From the NCBI GenBank assembly GCA_900540845.1, contig UQHS01000017.1, positions 1 through 39,171 on the forward strand: a stretch of DNA of 39,171 nt. The letters run 5' to 3'. Of this stretch, positions 15,849 through 24,917 are shown piece by piece; within the stretch, counting starts at the first letter, position 1, and each line of letters begins with the position of its first letter. Origin of the DNA: an uncultured Collinsella sp. (lineage in GTDB: Bacteria; Actinomycetota; Coriobacteriia; Coriobacteriales; Coriobacteriaceae). Under the pieces are notes generated by a model. The model had not been told where the DNA came from and searched no databases. It was given only the letters and a program-made list of their open reading frames with translations. A program made the position numbers and the translations under genes.

Positions 15849-18059
15849 ATGAAGAAGATCATCGCCTTGCTCAAGCAGGATCTCTTGCGGGTCCGCGGCA
15901 GCGTGGTCGCCTGCATCGTCGCTGTTGGCCTCGTGATCGTGCCGACGCTCTACGCGTGGTTCAACATTGCCGGCAGCTGGGACCCGTACGGAAATACGGG
16001 CAACCTCAAGGTCGCGGTGGCGAACTCCGATGAGGGCTATCTGAGTGACCTCATCCCCGTGCGCGTGAACATCGGCGACACGGTGGTGTCTTCGCTGCGC
16101 GAGAACGACAACATCGACTGGGTGTTTGTGAAGGAGGCCGCGGCGGTCGAGGGCGTGCGCTCGGGCGAGTACTATGCCGCCGTGGTGATCCCCGAGAATT
16201 TCAGTGCGCGCATGATGACGGTGTTTTCGAGCGACGCTGAGCACGCCGAGATCACCTACTACGAGAACCAAAAGGCGAACGCCATCGCCCCGCGCGTGAC
16301 CGACAAGGCCGCGAGCACGGTTCGAAAGCAGATCGACGAGACGTTTGCCGAGACCATCAGCGACGTGGGGCTCTCGACCACCTCGAGCCTGCTTGAGTTT
16401 ATGGACGGAGACCAGGTGGCGAGCTATGCCGCTAATATGAGCAACACACTGGTGGCGGGCATCACGACCCTCCGCGATGCCTCCGACACCGCAACCGAGT
16501 TCACCAGCATTTTGGGCTCTTCAACGGGCCTGCTGGATTCAACGAGCAACTTGCTGTCCCAGACGGGGGAGGCGAGCGCGAGCGTTGAGGCTTTGGTGGG
16601 CGATGCCAAGACAGACCTGGTGAGCATGGACGAAGCGCTGGACGAGGCGGTCAGGGCGATCAACCAGGCGCTGGCGGACAGTGCGGGGGACTATGACGCG
16701 GCGGGCACGGCGATCGAGGACGCCTTCAACACCGTTGACGATCATATCGCGACCACGTCGACGCAGCTGCGCTCCGCGGCGTCCGAGATCACTGTCCAGG
16801 CGGAAAATGCCGCTGCAACACAGGGGAAGATCTTGGCGTTGGAGGAAAAGGTCGAAGAGCTGCCGCTTTCCGATGCCGCCAAGGAAAACCTGATCCAGCA
16901 GATCGATATCGCCGCAAGCACGGTGGGAAACGTCGCCAACCAGCAGAGGCTGCTGGCTCAGCATCTAAACGATGCGGCCGATTCGCTCGAGGCCGGCGCT
17001 GCCGATGCACGCGTCCAGGCCAAAGAGGTCAAAAAGAGCATCGAGGGTGCGAAAAACGACATCTCCTCCGTGAATGACACCTACAAAGACACGCTTGAAG
17101 CCGAAGTTACCGAACTCGCAGATGCGGTGTCTGCCGTGGCAAAGAGCGGCGAGGACATGGCAAGCGGACTGGCAACGACGGTGGACGGCCTCTCGGCTGC
17201 ATCGAAGGCGCTTTCGGGCGATTTGTCCGATGCGAGGGGCGTGCTGGCGTCGGCGGCGGACGACTTGTCGACCTCTGCCGATGAGCTGCAAAGCCTCAAG
17301 GATGGTCTGGATTCGGCGGTGGCGACGGGCGACGTGCAGAAGGTGCGCGACCTGATTGGCTCTGACCCGGCATCTCTGGCCGAGGCCCTTGCCGCGCCAG
17401 TTGCGCTGGACCGCGAGGCCGTGTTCCACATCCGCAACTACGGCAGCGCGATGGCGCCGTTTTATACCACGCTGTCCATCTGGGTTGCGGGCATCGTGCT
17501 CGCCGCAATGCTCAAGGCGAACGTGGACGAACGCGATATCCAGGCGTTCGCGCCGATCCGCCTGCACGAGCTGTACCTCGGTCGCTATGCATTCTTCGCG
17601 TTGCTCGCGTTTGCGCAGGCGACACTTGTCTGCGCCGGAGACCTCATGTTCTTCGGGATTCAATGCGAGCACCCGATGCAGTTCATGCTCGTGGGCTGGG
17701 TCGCGGGATTTGTGTTCAGCAACATGATCTACACGTTGACGGTGAGCTTTGGCGACATCGGCAAGGCCGTGGCCGTGGTGCTGCTGGTCATGCAGGTTGC
17801 AGGCTCGGGTGGCACGTTCCCCATCGAGATGACGGCCGACTTTTTCCAGGGCGTCTACCCGTTTTTGCCGTTCACGCACGCCATCAACGCGATGCATGCT
17901 GCCATGGCAGGGGCGTATGGCATGGAGTATTGGGCGGAGCTGGGTATTCTTGCGAGCTACCTGCTGCCATCGCTCGCGCTTGGCCTGGTGTTCCGTCGCC
18001 CCGTGATTCGCGCGAACCAGTGGATCATAGAAAAGCTTGAGGAGACCAAGCTGATGTAG
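15849..18059 (+). CDS. YhgE/Pip-family membrane protein, standard form
   Basis: A 736-residue paralogue of the preceding protein with the same plan: N-terminal helix, SWDPYGNTGNLKVAVANSDEG, a long Ala/Ser/Asp-rich coiled region (about 190-500), then RNYGSAMAPFYTTLSIWVAG and the C-terminal membrane block. It lacks the extra C-terminal domain. The start follows GGAGGCGAGGAG with no gap to the upstream stop, so the pair is co-translated and may form a heteromer; that last point is inference. Confidence 0.87.
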   Translation: MKKIIALLKQDLLRVRGSVVACIVAVGLVIVPTLYAWFNIAGSWDPYGNTGNLKVAVANSDEGYLSDLIPVRVNIGDTVVSSLRENDNIDWVFVKEAAAVEGVRSGEYYAAVVIPENFSARMMTVFSSDAEHAEITYYENQKANAIAPRVTDKAASTVRKQIDETFAETISDVGLSTTSSLLEFMDGDQVASYAANMSNTLVAGITTLRDASDTATEFTSILGSSTGLLDSTSNLLSQTGEASASVEALVGDAKTDLVSMDEALDEAVRAINQALADSAGDYDAAGTAIEDAFNTVDDHIATTSTQLRSAASEITVQAENAAATQGKILALEEKVEELPLSDAAKENLIQQIDIAASTVGNVANQQRLLAQHLNDAADSLEAGAADARVQAKEVKKSIEGAKNDISSVNDTYKDTLEAEVTELADAVSAVAKSGEDMASGLATTVDGLSAASKALSGDLSDARGVLASAADDLSTSADELQSLKDGLDSAVATGDVQKVRDLIGSDPASLAEALAAPVALDREAVFHIRNYGSAMAPFYTTLSIWVAGIVLAAMLKANVDERDIQAFAPIRLHELYLGRYAFFALLAFAQATLVCAGDLMFFGIQCEHPMQFMLVGWVAGFVFSNMIYTLTVSFGDIGKAVAVVLLVMQVAGSGGTFPIEMTADFFQGVYPFLPFTHAINAMHAAMAGAYGMEYWAELGILASYLLPSLALGLVFRRPVIRANQWIIEKLEETKLM

Positions 18060-18091
18060 CCCTTCGCGCGCCTGCGCTCTGCGGTGCGCGG

Positions 18092-18115
18092 GCGGGCGGC
18101 GTACCCGCCGCCCGC
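18092..18115 (+). terminator. GC-rich hairpin after the Pip pair
   Basis: GCGGGCGGCG (18092-18101) pairs perfectly with CGCCGCCCGC (18106-18115) around a 4-base loop. No T-run follows. Confidence 0.5.
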
Positions 18116-18279
18116 TGCGTGCGGTAGCCAACTGGGCTCTTGCGCCCGATTCGTGGCAAGCCGCTTCGCGGATATGCCGTTTTCGCCTCGCGAAAGCACG
18201 TCGCCGCCTGAAACTCAGCGGAAACATTACTGTGCGAACATACTTTCCTAGGCGTCATCGCGCGTGAAAGGGAACGCAC

Positions 18280-19617
18280 ATGGATAACCAGCAGAACATC
18301 GATTTCGTCCTGCGCACCGTCGAGGAGCGCGACATTCGCTTCATCCGCCTGTGGTTCACCGACGTGCTCGGTCGCCTCAAGAGCTTCGCCATCAGCCCCG
18401 AGGACCTCGAGGTCGCCTTCGAGGAGGGCATCGGCTTTGACGGCTCTGCCATCGAGGGCTTCACCGCGCCCGACGAGGCGGACATGCTCGCGTTCCCCGA
18501 TGCCTCGACGTTCCAGATCTTACCCTGGCGCCCCAAGCACGATGGGGCCGCTCGCATCTTCTGCGACGTGTGCACCCCCGACCGCCAGCTGTTCGCGGGC
18601 GATTCGCGCGAGTGCCTGCGCCGCATGTTCTACCGCGCAGAAAAGCTCGGATACATCATGAACGTGGGCGCCGAGCTCGAGTTTTACTATTTCCCCGACG
18701 AGCACACCCCGGAGCCCATGGACAAGGTCGGGTACTTTGACCTCACCCCGTCCGATTCCGCGCGTGACCTGCGCCGTTCCACCGTGCTCATGCTCGAGAA
18801 GATGAGCATTCCGGTCGAATATACCTTCCACAGCTCCGGCCGCTCGCAGCATGGCATCTCCATGCGCCATGCCGAGGCTCTCACCATGTCCGACGCCATC
18901 ATGACGGCCAAGCACGTCATCCGCACGTGCGCCTACGAGTCCGGCATCCACGCGTCGTTCATGCCCAAGCCCATCGCCAAAGGGTCGTCCTCCGCGATGC
19001 TGCTGCATCAGTCTCTGTTCGACCGCGAGGGCAACAATGTCTTTTGGGGCGACGACGCGCAGAACCACCTGTCGCCCATTGCCAAGAGTTACATGGCCGG
19101 CATCCTCGCGCACGCATCCGAGATCAGCGCCATCACCAACCCCACGGTGAACTCCTACAAGCGCCTGTCCGCCGGCGTGGGCAACGGCCCGCGTTTCGCC
19201 ACGTGGGGCATGCGCAACCGCTCCGCGATGATCCGCGTGCCCATCTACAAGCCCGGCAAGCAGGCCGCCGCCCGCATCGAGCTGCGCAGCCCCGACCCGA
19301 TGGCCAACCCGTACCTGGTCAACACGGTGACCCTCGCCGCCGGCCTCGACGGCATCAAGCGCGGCCTCGAGCTGCCCGAGGAGGCGACCTCCGATCTGCT
19401 GCGCCTGCCCGAAAGCGAGCTGCGCGCCCGCGGCATGGAGCCTCTGCCGCGCAACCTCGACGAGGCCCTTGACGTGTTCGAGGCGTCCGATTTCATGAAG
19501 GACGCGCTGGGCGAGCACATCCACGCATTCTTCCTCAAGAAGAAGCGCGACGAGTGGAGGCGCTTCAACTCCACCGTGACGGAATGGGAGCTTGATCACT
19601 ACCTCGCCAATTCGTAA
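18280..19617 (+). CDS. Glutamine synthetase family protein (type I) with altered metal site
   Basis: A 445-residue GSI-class protein, the usual length. Family blocks present: GFDGSAIEGF with the conserved Asp, GAELEF (Glu 132 and 134), FMPKP, NPTVNSYKRL, NRSAMIRVP and ARIELRSPDPMANPYL (Glu 334). Compared from memory with Bacillus GlnA, three metal ligands appear replaced: the HHE glutamate is Ser 185, the QHE glutamate is Gly 192, and the GSGMH histidine is Leu 241. Ordinary glutamate-ammonia ligase activity is therefore doubtful. It may act on another substrate or be regulatory, as GS is toward GlnR and TnrA in Bacillus. ATG 18280 follows AAAGGGA. The next gene encodes a GlnR-like regulator. 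The family is certain; the reaction is not. Confidence 0.85.
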   Translation: MDNQQNIDFVLRTVEERDIRFIRLWFTDVLGRLKSFAISPEDLEVAFEEGIGFDGSAIEGFTAPDEADMLAFPDASTFQILPWRPKHDGAARIFCDVCTPDRQLFAGDSRECLRRMFYRAEKLGYIMNVGAELEFYYFPDEHTPEPMDKVGYFDLTPSDSARDLRRSTVLMLEKMSIPVEYTFHSSGRSQHGISMRHAEALTMSDAIMTAKHVIRTCAYESGIHASFMPKPIAKGSSSAMLLHQSLFDREGNNVFWGDDAQNHLSPIAKSYMAGILAHASEISAITNPTVNSYKRLSAGVGNGPRFATWGMRNRSAMIRVPIYKPGKQAAARIELRSPDPMANPYLVNTVTLAAGLDGIKRGLELPEEATSDLLRLPESELRARGMEPLPRNLDEALDVFEASDFMKDALGEHIHAFFLKKKRDEWRRFNSTVTEWELDHYLANS

Positions 19618-19713
19618 GCGGGCGAGGTTGGGCGCGCCGGGCAAAACTTGGCTCCGCTCATCCGCATCGCAGCCGCTGCAATTTGCTAAGATGACGCCAT
19701 CGGAGGTGCGCAT

Positions 19714-20376
19714 ATGTCCGAGAAATCCGTGCTGTTCATGGCGCGTACAAAACGACTCCATGAGTTCGTGAAGACGCTCGTCCCGGCGCTCGGCGTCGAG
19801 GTCCAGGTCGCCACGCCAGATTCCCCTGCCGCGACGCACGATTTCGACATGCTGATCCTCGATGGTGAGGGCGTGCGTCAAGACCGCGTCGAGGCGATGG
19901 GGAAGTGGCTCGAGGGTCGCGGTGGAGCACCCATGCTGCTTATCGTGGACGAGGAGAATCTGATCGATTTGCATTTGCCCTCGCAGGTGCGCTCCGATTT
20001 CGTGTGCAGTGACGCCTCCGCCGCCGAGCTCGAGAGCCGTGCTCGTATGTTGCTGGGAGACTCCGAGTCCATCGCGGTGGACGAGGTGCTCAGCGTCGAC
20101 AACCTCACCATCAACCTCGCCACCTACCAGGTCTCGCTCGATGGCGAGCCCGTGGACCTCACGCTCATGGAATACTCGCTGCTGAGCTTCCTCGCCACCC
20201 ATCCCAATCGCGCATACAGCCGCGAGGTGCTGCTGCACCGCGTGTGGGGTTTCGAGTATTGCGGCGGCACACGCACCGTCGATGTCCATATCCGCCGGAT
20301 TCGCAGCAAGGTGGGTCCGCAAATCGCCGCACATATCTCAACCGTGCGCGGTGTTGGATATCTGTTCAAAGAGTAG
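19714..20376 (+). CDS. GlnR-like atypical OmpR-family regulator
   Basis: A 220-residue transcription regulator. The receiver domain is degenerate: the usual N-terminal acidic pair is missing (FMARTKRLHE), although an Asp remains at position 50 in DMLILDG, as in Streptomyces GlnR. The C-terminal winged helix is strong: DLTLMEYSLLSFLATHPNR, VWGFEYCGGTRTVDVHIRRI and STVRGVGYLF. No kinase is adjacent. Position right after the glutamine synthetase homologue supports a role in nitrogen control like actinobacterial GlnR. The start follows GGAGGTGCGCAT. It could instead be an orphan regulator of an envelope function, since htrA follows. Confidence 0.8.
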   Translation: MSEKSVLFMARTKRLHEFVKTLVPALGVEVQVATPDSPAATHDFDMLILDGEGVRQDRVEAMGKWLEGRGGAPMLLIVDEENLIDLHLPSQVRSDFVCSDASAAELESRARMLLGDSESIAVDEVLSVDNLTINLATYQVSLDGEPVDLTLMEYSLLSFLATHPNRAYSREVLLHRVWGFEYCGGTRTVDVHIRRIRSKVGPQIAAHISTVRGVGYLFKE

Positions 20377-20450
20377 CGCCGCCCCCTCAAGCTACTTACA
20401 ACTTGATTAAGCTCTTTCTTTTATTGGACCCGCCCCGCTCTTTTAGGGTA

Positions 20451-20474
20451 CAACGGTTTGGATTGACACCGTTG
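20451..20474 (+). promoter_or_regulatory. Inverted repeat just before htrA
   Basis: CAACGGT (20451-20457) and ACCGTTG (20468-20474) are a perfect 7-bp inverted repeat around 10 bases, ending next to the ribosome site (GAAAGGA). It could be an operator or a leader hairpin affecting translation. Confidence 0.35.
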
Positions 20475-20487
20475 AAAGGACTGTTGA

Positions 20488-21855
20488 ATGAGCGACGAGA
20501 AAACCCCACAGCGCCCTGACGGTTTGCCGGGCAGTGAGCTGGGCGGCAGCCAGCCGACCTCGCGTATCCAGGCCCCCGAGGCGCCGACGCGCGCAGCCGC
20601 GCCGGTGGCACAGGGCTCCGCGGCATCCCACACCGAGACACGCACGGTCGTCAAGACGAAGGCCAAGAAGCTGCCGGTGTTCCTCGCCGCGCTGCTCGGT
20701 CTTGTGGTCGGCGCGGTGCTCATCATCGCGCTCGTCATGGCGGGCGTCTTCCGCATCACCGACACCGACGTCGAGCAGATGGAGTCGGGCGCCACGCAGA
20801 CCATCGACATCAACCCTGAGGACACCACGCTGGCGGAGGTCGTGGCAGCCAAGAGCCTGCCGTCCGTCGTGTCCATCACGGCGCAGGGCGAGAGCGAGGA
20901 CGAGGGCGGCATCGGCAGCGGCGTTATCCTCGACACCGACGGCAATATCCTCACGAACAACCACGTTATCGAGAACGCCATCGCGCTGGTGGTCAACACC
21001 GACGCGGGCGAGAGCTACGAGGCGGAGCTCGTGGGCGCGGACCCGTCGAGCGACCTGGCGGTCATCCGCGTGAAGGACGCCTCGGCCGCCGAGCTTACCC
21101 CCATCGAGATTGGCGATTCCAACGACATCGCCGTCGGCGAGTGGGTCATGGCCATTGGCAGCCCCTTCGGCAACGAGCAGTCGGTTTCCACGGGCATCGT
21201 CTCGGCGCTGTACCGTTCCACCGCCCTGCCGAGCACGAGTGGCACCTCCATCTACGCCAACATGATCCAGACCGACGCTGCGATCAACCCCGGCAACTCG
21301 GGCGGCGCCCTGGTCAACGACCGCGGTGAGCTCATCGGCATCAACTCGGTCATCGAGTCGTACTCTGGGTCGAGCTCGGGCGTGGGCTTCGCAATCCCGG
21401 TGAACTATGCGATAAACATCGCCAACCAGATCATCGACGGCAAGACGCCGGTCCATCCGTACCTCGGCGTCTCCCTCACGAGCATCAACGCGTACATCGC
21501 GCGCCAAAACAACCTCGCGGTCGATCAGGGTGCCTATGTGACCGAGGTCGTGCAAGACGGCCCCGCGGTTGCGGCCGGCATCGAGAAGGGCGACATCGTC
21601 ACGGCGCTCGACGGCGACGCGATCGCCTCTGCCGACGGCCTGATCATCGCTCTGCGCGAGCACGAGGTGGGCGACAAGGTGACCCTCACGGTCGTGCGCG
21701 GCAAGGACGAGCATGAGGTCGAGGTCGAGTTGGGATCCGATGAGGCCCTGCAGGCCGAGCAGGAGGATTCCACGGACGGTGGTGCTGGGAACGGCATGAC
21801 GCAAGAGGAGTTCCTGCGTTACCTGCAGGAGCTGCTCGGCCGCGGCGGCTTCTAG
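20488..21855 (+). CDS. HtrA/DegP-like membrane-anchored serine protease with PDZ domain
   Basis: A 455-residue protein. A disordered cytoplasmic N-terminus (about 1-60) leads to one transmembrane helix (about 62-86), then a trypsin-like protease domain outside the membrane with His 159 (LTNNHVIE), Asp 189 (SSDLAVI) and Ser 271 (NPGNSGGAL). A single C-terminal PDZ domain (about 335-425) includes YLGVSL and AGIEKGDIVTALDG. Such proteases degrade or rescue misfolded exported proteins. ATG 20488 follows GAAAGGA. The layout matches actinobacterial and Bacillus HtrA-type proteins. Confidence 0.92.
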   Translation: MSDEKTPQRPDGLPGSELGGSQPTSRIQAPEAPTRAAAPVAQGSAASHTETRTVVKTKAKKLPVFLAALLGLVVGAVLIIALVMAGVFRITDTDVEQMESGATQTIDINPEDTTLAEVVAAKSLPSVVSITAQGESEDEGGIGSGVILDTDGNILTNNHVIENAIALVVNTDAGESYEAELVGADPSSDLAVIRVKDASAAELTPIEIGDSNDIAVGEWVMAIGSPFGNEQSVSTGIVSALYRSTALPSTSGTSIYANMIQTDAAINPGNSGGALVNDRGELIGINSVIESYSGSSSGVGFAIPVNYAINIANQIIDGKTPVHPYLGVSLTSINAYIARQNNLAVDQGAYVTEVVQDGPAVAAGIEKGDIVTALDGDAIASADGLIIALREHEVGDKVTLTVVRGKDEHEVEVELGSDEALQAEQEDSTDGGAGNGMTQEEFLRYLQELLGRGGF

Positions 21856-21908
21856 CGACGGCTCGAGGCACCCGCGCCCCTGCGGCAGCTTCCCCCATAT
21901 GAGCGTGG

Positions 21909-21914
21909 TATAGT
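21909..21914 (+). promoter_or_regulatory. Possible -10 of the Nfu gene
   Basis: TATAGT lies 85 bases before the start at 21999; no good -35 is seen. Confidence 0.25.
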
Positions 21915-21998
21915 GTTCCAACATGTGGGTAGACTGCCTGCACGATGAAATCACGCGCGGGCGTCACGTGTGGCGCGCGTTGAACGAAAGGATCGATC

Positions 21999-22280
21999 AT
22001 GGCGGTGAATGAGCAGTTGCTGCTCGAGGTGCTCGAGCAGATTCGCCCCAATCTCCAGGCCGACGGCGGCGACATGGCATATGTCGGCGTGAACGAGGAC
22101 GGCGTGGTTCAGCTTGAGCTCCAGGGCGCATGCGCGGGATGCCCCATGAGCTCGCTCACGCTTTCGATGGGCGTGGAGCGCATCTTGAAGGAGCACGTCC
22201 CGGGCGTGACCCGCGTCGAGCAGGTGGGCGGCGGCGCCGATGCCGCAAACGACCTGTACGACGAGTACGCGCCGTTCTAG
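21999..22280 (+). CDS. NifU C-terminal-domain (Nfu-type) Fe-S scaffold protein
   Basis: A 93-residue stand-alone Nfu domain with LEQIRPNLQADGGDM and the cluster-binding CxxC in GACAGCPMSSLTL. Such proteins assemble or carry Fe-S clusters to target enzymes in the cytoplasm. The start follows GAAAGGATCGATC. A user in this window could be the radical-SAM MoaA. A terminator follows at 22304. Confidence 0.92.
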   Translation: MAVNEQLLLEVLEQIRPNLQADGGDMAYVGVNEDGVVQLELQGACAGCPMSSLTLSMGVERILKEHVPGVTRVEQVGGGADAANDLYDEYAPF

Positions 22281-22303
22281 CGCTCTCAATCAATTGATTT
22301 TGC

Positions 22304-22330
22304 AAGGCCGGGGTGCACAGCTCCGGCCTT
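22304..22330 (+). terminator. Hairpin after the Nfu gene
   Basis: AAGGCCGG (22304-22311) pairs perfectly with CCGGCCTT (22323-22330); the stem itself ends in TT. Confidence 0.6.
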
Positions 22331-22395
22331 CATGTTGACCACACTGACCGCACTGGACACCGTGCCCTTGTGGCACCCGGACGAGAGGGGCCGGC

Positions 22396-23226
22396 ATGCT
22401 CAACGAGCTCTACCAGGTGCTCGATCCCGTCGCGTTTTCCGCGGGACCCTTCACCATCTATTGGTACGGCCTGGCGTACATGGTGGGCGCGCTTATTGCG
22501 GGCGTGCTCATGTACCGCACGCTCAAGCGCTGGAATGAGGCCATCTCCAGCGACGACGCCATGACGATCGTGGTGTCGGTCGTCTTTGGACTGCTCATCG
22601 GCGGCCGCTTGTTCTACGTGTTGTTTTACAGCAACGGGTACTACTTCAGCCATCCCATCGAGATCTTCATCGGCACCAATGGCCAGGGTATCAACGGCAT
22701 GAGTTTTCACGGCGGCCTGGTGGGCGGCCTGGTGGGCGGTCTCATCGCGTGTCGCGTGCTGGGACTCAACCCGTTCACCATCGGCGACGCCGTCTTTGTG
22801 GGCGTGCCCATCGCCCTTGGCCTGGGACGATGCGCAAACTTCATCAACGGTGAGCTGTGGGGCAAACCGACCGACCTCCCCTGGGGTGTGGTGTTCGGCG
22901 GCGCCGCGGGAGACATCCCGCGTCATCCCAGCCAGCTGTACGAGGCGCTACTTGAGGGGCTCGTCCTGTTCATTATCCTGTTTGCGATGAGCCGCAAAAA
23001 GAAGTTGCCGCCGCAGGGGGCCATCATGGGCGCCTTCGTCTTGGGCTACGGAATCGTGCGTTTCGGCATCGAGTTCGTCCGCTTGCCCGACGCCCAGCTG
23101 GGTTATCTCTTCGGCGATTGGTTCACCATGGGGCAGCTGCTCAGCCTTCCGCTCATCGTGGGCGGCGCGATTCTGCTCATCTGGTCCTACCGGGCGATGC
23201 GGCCCCAGCGCGTCGCGTGGGAATAG
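22396..23226 (+). CDS. lgt: Prolipoprotein diacylglyceryl transferase
   Basis: A 276-residue integral membrane enzyme with about seven helices. It carries FTIYWYGLAY, the essential HGG loop (FHGGLVGGL, His 105) and the Lgt signature GRCANFINGELWG, then HPSQLYEALLEG. It adds diacylglycerol to the lipobox cysteine of lipoproteins, the first step of their maturation; MetQ in this window is a likely substrate. ATG 22396 follows GAGAGGGG. Confidence 0.95.
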   Translation: MLNELYQVLDPVAFSAGPFTIYWYGLAYMVGALIAGVLMYRTLKRWNEAISSDDAMTIVVSVVFGLLIGGRLFYVLFYSNGYYFSHPIEIFIGTNGQGINGMSFHGGLVGGLVGGLIACRVLGLNPFTIGDAVFVGVPIALGLGRCANFINGELWGKPTDLPWGVVFGGAAGDIPRHPSQLYEALLEGLVLFIILFAMSRKKKLPPQGAIMGAFVLGYGIVRFGIEFVRLPDAQLGYLFGDWFTMGQLLSLPLIVGGAILLIWSYRAMRPQRVAWE

Positions 23227-23393
23227 CACGGCTTCGGCACATTTAGAGGGAATATGCCGCTCGGCTTGTGTGAAGCCTGGCGTAAACCCCTTTCGCGCGG
23301 GTGGCAATCGGTATATCATGCTGAGCGTGTGTTTATATGGGCTCGAAATGCGCCGGGCAGGCGCTGAGAGCGGGAAAATAGAAGGAGCATCAC

Positions 23394-24200
23394 ATGTCCG
23401 GACACTCTAAATGGGCAACTACCAAGCACCGCAAGGGTGCGCAGGACGCTAAGCGTTCCGCCCTGTTCTCCAAGCTGAGCCGTAACATCACCGTTGCCGC
23501 TCGCCTGGGCAACGACCCCAACCCGGACAACAACGCCTCCCTGGCCGCCGCCGTGGCCAAGGCCAAGGCTCAGTCCATGCCCAAGGACAAGATCAAGGCC
23601 GCCATCGACAAGGCCTTTGGCTCCGGCGCCGACGCCGCCGTGTACGAGAACATCGTGTACGAGGGCTATGGTCCCGCCGGTGTCGCCGTGTACGTCGAGT
23701 GCCTGACCGACAACCGCAACCGCACCGCTGCCGACGTGCGCTCCGCGTTCTCTCACGCGGGCGGCAACCTGGGCACCACCGGCTCCGTTGCGTTCCAGTT
23801 CGAGCGCAAGGGCCAGGTCGTCGTTGCCAAGCAGATCGTCGACCCCAACGACAAGAAGGAAAACCTCATGACCAACGGCGCTGCCGGCGATGAGGAAGAG
23901 TTCATGATGGCCGTCGCCGAGGCCGGTGGCGACGACTACGAGGACGCGGGCGAGGAGTGGATCGTCTGGACCGCCGCCGGCGATCTCATGGCTGTTTCCA
24001 AGGGTCTTGAGGGCCAGGGCATCGAGGTCAAGGGCTCCGAGCTCACCATGGTTCCCACCACCCCGACGGCCGTTTCCGGCACCGACGCCAAGAAGGTCCA
24101 GCGCCTCATCGACCGCCTCGAGGACCTCGACGACGTCCAGGACGTCTACTCCACCATGGACATGACCGACGAGGTCATCGCCGCTCTCGAGGAAGAGTAA
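23394..24200 (+). CDS. yebC: YebC/PmpR-family protein
   Basis: A 268-residue member of the YebC (DUF28) family, opening with the signature MSGHSKWATTKHRKGAQDAKRS and containing YEGYGPAGVAVYVECLTDNRNRT and VRSAFSHAGGNLG. Members act as transcription regulators and, in recent work, as helpers of translation at proline stretches. It is somewhat longer than usual, with an acidic insertion near residues 155-185. ATG 23394 follows AGAAGGAG. Confidence 0.93.
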   Translation: MSGHSKWATTKHRKGAQDAKRSALFSKLSRNITVAARLGNDPNPDNNASLAAAVAKAKAQSMPKDKIKAAIDKAFGSGADAAVYENIVYEGYGPAGVAVYVECLTDNRNRTAADVRSAFSHAGGNLGTTGSVAFQFERKGQVVVAKQIVDPNDKKENLMTNGAAGDEEEFMMAVAEAGGDDYEDAGEEWIVWTAAGDLMAVSKGLEGQGIEVKGSELTMVPTTPTAVSGTDAKKVQRLIDRLEDLDDVQDVYSTMDMTDEVIAALEEE

Positions 24201-24226
24201 GCCCACAACAGCATCGTCTGTCTGAG

Positions 24227-24258
24227 GAGCCGGGTTCGTCGCGAGGCGGGCCCGGCTC
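24227..24258 (+). terminator. Intrinsic terminator of yebC
   Basis: GAGCCGGG (24227-24234) pairs with CCCGGCTC (24251-24258), followed by GTCTTTT. Confidence 0.7.
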
Positions 24259-24374
24259 GTCTTTTGCGCCGTGGGATTGGTTGCGCGGTATTTGGGGTAA
24301 AAGAATCGCTAACTGTGGTTTTGGCGCACTGGACGTACCGGACGCGCCTGCCGAGGACGGGGAGGGGAGCCAGG

Positions 24375-24917
24375 ATGAGACGCATGCGGACGTTTGGCCT
24401 CGTGCTCTACCTCGTTGCCGTCGTGATTGTGGTGGGTGCGTTTGTGGGGTCGCAATTCGGCCCGTACCAGGAGCGCTTCATCGCGCTGATCACTTCCGGG
24501 TCGGGCAAGCTCACACTCGTCATATGCCTGGGCGCCCTTGTCATTCGCGCGCTTGTGGACGCGATTCGCCTGGCGGTGTCGCGCCCGGAGCCCAAGACGC
24601 TCCATCTGGGGGCCGCGTCAGACATCGAGGTCACGTCGCAGGCGCTCGAATCGCTCGCGCGCACAGCGGCCTCGGATCGCGACATCATGGTGGAAGACGT
24701 GGCGGTTCGCTTCTCATCTAAGGACGCCGCGGCGGCGGAGATTCGCATCGATGCCATCGCGTTGGTTCCCGGCGACCTCGTCGGCTTGGCCCAGCGTACT
24801 CAGGAGCGCGTCCAGGTGACGCTTGACGAAATGCTCGGCGTGGCGGGCGCCCGCGTGCGCGTGCGGTTCCTGCCGAGCAAGACCGTGACCGTGAAGAAGG
24901 AGGTCGCCGGTGAGTAA
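24375..24917 (+). CDS. amaP: AmaP-like alkaline-shock membrane anchor protein
   Basis: A 180-residue protein with two N-terminal membrane helices (about 6-26 and 41-62) and a C-terminal Asp23-like soluble domain with an amphipathic region (SSKDAAAAEIRIDAIALVPG). AmaP anchors Asp23 to the membrane in Staphylococcus, and the order here (amaP, DUF2273, asp23) matches. ATG 24375 follows GGAGGGGAGCCAGG; a longer frame to 24264 is in the upstream noncoding part. The end overlaps the next gene by eight bases. Confidence 0.8.
   Translation: MRRMRTFGLVLYLVAVVIVVGAFVGSQFGPYQERFIALITSGSGKLTLVICLGALVIRALVDAIRLAVSRPEPKTLHLGAASDIEVTSQALESLARTAASDRDIMVEDVAVRFSSKDAAAAEIRIDAIALVPGDLVGLAQRTQERVQVTLDEMLGVAGARVRVRFLPSKTVTVKKEVAGE

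Noticed and set aside
18235..18248. LexA-like sequence CGAACATACTTTCC before the glutamine synthetase homologue
   Set aside because: The second half-site departs from GTTCG at two positions, and SOS control of this gene would be unexpected.
20392..20397. A third AAGTAG-type element before htrA (also 6695-6700)
   Set aside because: At both places the sequences expected at the 86-base arm positions are not complementary.
21923..22012. 29-codon ORF overlapping the Nfu start
   Set aside because: It has no ribosome site, overlaps the start of a real gene and shows no recognisable composition.
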